The notes beneath the pieces are model-generated. The model saw nothing but the letters and a program-made list of their open reading frames with translations. It ran no database searches and was not told the DNA's origin. The translations under genes were made by a program, and so were the position numbers. Positions 42,771 to 43,808 of a DNA stretch of 43,808 bases are shown here, piece by piece. Every line of letters begins with the position of its first letter. The stretch's first letter is position 1. Source of the stretch: Egerieimonas sp900552095 (GTDB taxonomy: Bacteria > Bacillota > Clostridia > Lachnospirales > Lachnospiraceae); the NCBI GenBank assembly GCA_902469965.1, contig CABREP010000014.1, positions 1 to 43,808 of the forward strand, written 5' to 3'.

Positions 42771-43808
42771 TTATTTGTTTTTGCTTTTGATGTATTCATC
42801 AATACCCTTTGCACCGGCTTTTCCGGCTCCCATAGCCAGAATAACTGTCGCTGCTCCTGTCACCGCATCTCCTCCGGCATATACACCGTCTTTGGATGTC
42901 TTTCCGGTCTCTTCCTCGGCAACAATACATTTCCGTCTGTTTACATCCAGACCGTAAGTCGTGGAAGAGATCAGCGGGTTGGGAGAAGTTCCCAGGGACA
43001 TGATCACAGTATCTACCTCGATCTCGAATTCAGATCCGGGAATCTCTACCGGACGTCTTCTTCCGGAAGCATCGGGCTCGCCCAGTTCCATACGAATGCA
43101 GCGGATTCCTTTCACCCAGTCATTCTCATCCACCAGGATCTCTGTGGGGTTGGTCAGAAGGTCAAACTGAACGCCTTCCTCCTTTGCGTGATGAACTTCT
43201 TCCACACGGGCAGGAAGCTCCGCCTCACTCCGACGGTAAATAATATGTACTTCAGCACCCAGACGAAGGGCCGTTCTGGCCGCATCCATGGCCACATTTC
43301 CGCCACCCACAACTGCAACTTTCTTTCCGCGGACGATGGGGGTATCATAATCCTCACGGAAAGCTTTCATCAGGTTATTTCTGGTCAGATACTCATTGGC
43401 AGAGAATACACCGTTGGCAGTCTCTCCCTTAATTCCCATGAACATGGGAAGTCCTGCGCCGGAACCGATAAATACAGCTTCAAAGCCTTCCTCTTTTAAC
43501 AGTTCATCCACAGTAACAGACTTTCCGATCACCACATTGGTTTCAATCTTAACACCCAGAGATTTGACATTCTCCACCTCTGCGGCAACAACCTTATCCT
43601 TCGGCAGACGGAACTCCGGAATTCCGTAAACCAGAACTCCGCCGGCTTTGTGCAGAGACTCAAAGATCGTCACATCATAACCCATCTTTGCCAGGTCTCC
43701 CGCACAGGTCAGACCTGCCGGACCGGAACCGATCACAGCCACCTTGTGACCGTTTTTCTCTTTGGCCGGAGCGGGCTTAATTCCATTTTCTTTGGCCCAG
43801 TCAGATCG
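42771..43808 (-). CDS. gltA: NADPH-dependent glutamate synthase, partial (5' end outside window)
   Basis: The frame is open to the window edge, so the start codon lies beyond it; 345 residues are present, beginning RSDWAKENGIKP. The first dinucleotide-binding site is VAVIGSGPAGLTCAGDLA and the second is VVGGGNVAMDAARTALRLG. The C-terminus (TGAATVILAMGAGKAGAKGI) fits the homotetrameric gltA subfamily, about 460 residues long when complete. It makes glutamate from 2-oxoglutarate and glutamine-derived ammonia. Related sulfide dehydrogenase or NfnB subunits are an alternative. Confidence 0.88.
   Translation of the reverse strand, partial: RSDWAKENGIKPAPAKEKNGHKVAVIGSGPAGLTCAGDLAKMGYDVTIFESLHKAGGVLVYGIPEFRLPKDKVVAAEVENVKSLGVKIETNVVIGKSVTVDELLKEEGFEAVFIGSGAGLPMFMGIKGETANGVFSANEYLTRNNLMKAFREDYDTPIVRGKKVAVVGGGNVAMDAARTALRLGAEVHIIYRRSEAELPARVEEVHHAKEEGVQFDLLTNPTEILVDENDWVKGIRCIRMELGEPDASGRRRPVEIPGSEFEIEVDTVIMSLGTSPNPLISSTTYGLDVNRRKCIVAEEETGKTSKDGVYAGGDAVTGAATVILAMGAGKAGAKGIDEYIKSKNK

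Noticed and set aside
1..43808. CRISPR array, insertion sequence, integrase, prophage, tRNA or rRNA
   Set aside because: I saw no evenly spaced repeats, transposase or integrase motifs, or RNA gene signatures anywhere in the window.

Overview
The window looks like chromosomal DNA of a spore-forming gut Firmicute, most likely a Lachnospiraceae member (Blautia / Mediterraneibacter / Ruminococcus-like). The reasons are an alpha/beta-type small acid-soluble spore protein, a Csp-type subtilase with a jelly-roll insert, the yicC-remA-gmk-rpoZ-rimO-pgsA-cinA gene order, a eukaryotic-type NADP isocitrate dehydrogenase, strong GGAGG ribosome binding sites and moderate GC. Taxonomy is inferred from gene content only. 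I see no tRNA, rRNA, CRISPR array, insertion sequence, integrase or prophage gene. Most genes lie on the minus strand.

Layout. (1) 0-2.6 kb: ferrous iron uptake, feoA, feoB and a 48-residue FeoB-associated Cys-rich membrane protein. A DtxR-like dyad overlaps the feoA promoter and a second copy sits just before feoB. (2) 2.6-2.9 kb: a non-coding stretch with several hairpins. (3) 2.9-8.2 kb: a complete 2-aminoethylphosphonate (AEP) uptake and breakdown operon (ATPase, fused permease, binding lipoprotein, PhnW, PhnX). (4) 8.4-9.2 kb: a spore DNA-protecting protein and a Lys/Ala-tailed DUF6465-type protein. (5) 9.3-17.9 kb: an Asp23 protein, fakA, recG and an ABC exporter whose permease carries a roughly 400-residue external coiled coil. 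(6) 18.1-19.6 kb: rpmB and icd. (7) 19.6-24.0 kb: a block with sporulation flavour, holding two divergent S8 peptidases, a Cys/Gly-rich miniprotein with a sigma-K-like promoter, a 54-residue basic protein, two translationally coupled unknown genes and a PH-like protein. (8) 24.1-28.6 kb: the housekeeping yicC to cinA operon. (9) 28.7-33.3 kb: rqcH, a CtpE-like P-type ATPase and an orphan HicB-like protein, all on the plus strand. (10) 33.3-39.1 kb: a membrane-anchored MerR regulator, an S41 protease, a Dabb protein and a TPR/propeller membrane protein, with a zinc alcohol dehydrogenase upstream. (11) 39.2-43.8 kb: an unusual rsmH, a DegV protein, rlmH, an AlkD-like protein, a small unknown protein and the 3' part of gltA, cut by the window edge.

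How they work together. AEP is imported, transaminated with pyruvate by PhnW and cleaved by PhnX to acetaldehyde and phosphate. The fakA and degV products are the kinase and lipid-carrier halves of fatty acid kinase, though encoded 24 kb apart. The most unusual items are the coiled-coil exporter, the MerR regulator with two predicted membrane segments and a 19-bp-spaced promoter, the sporulation-associated cluster of small unknown proteins, and the hairpin-rich spacer upstream of feoA.
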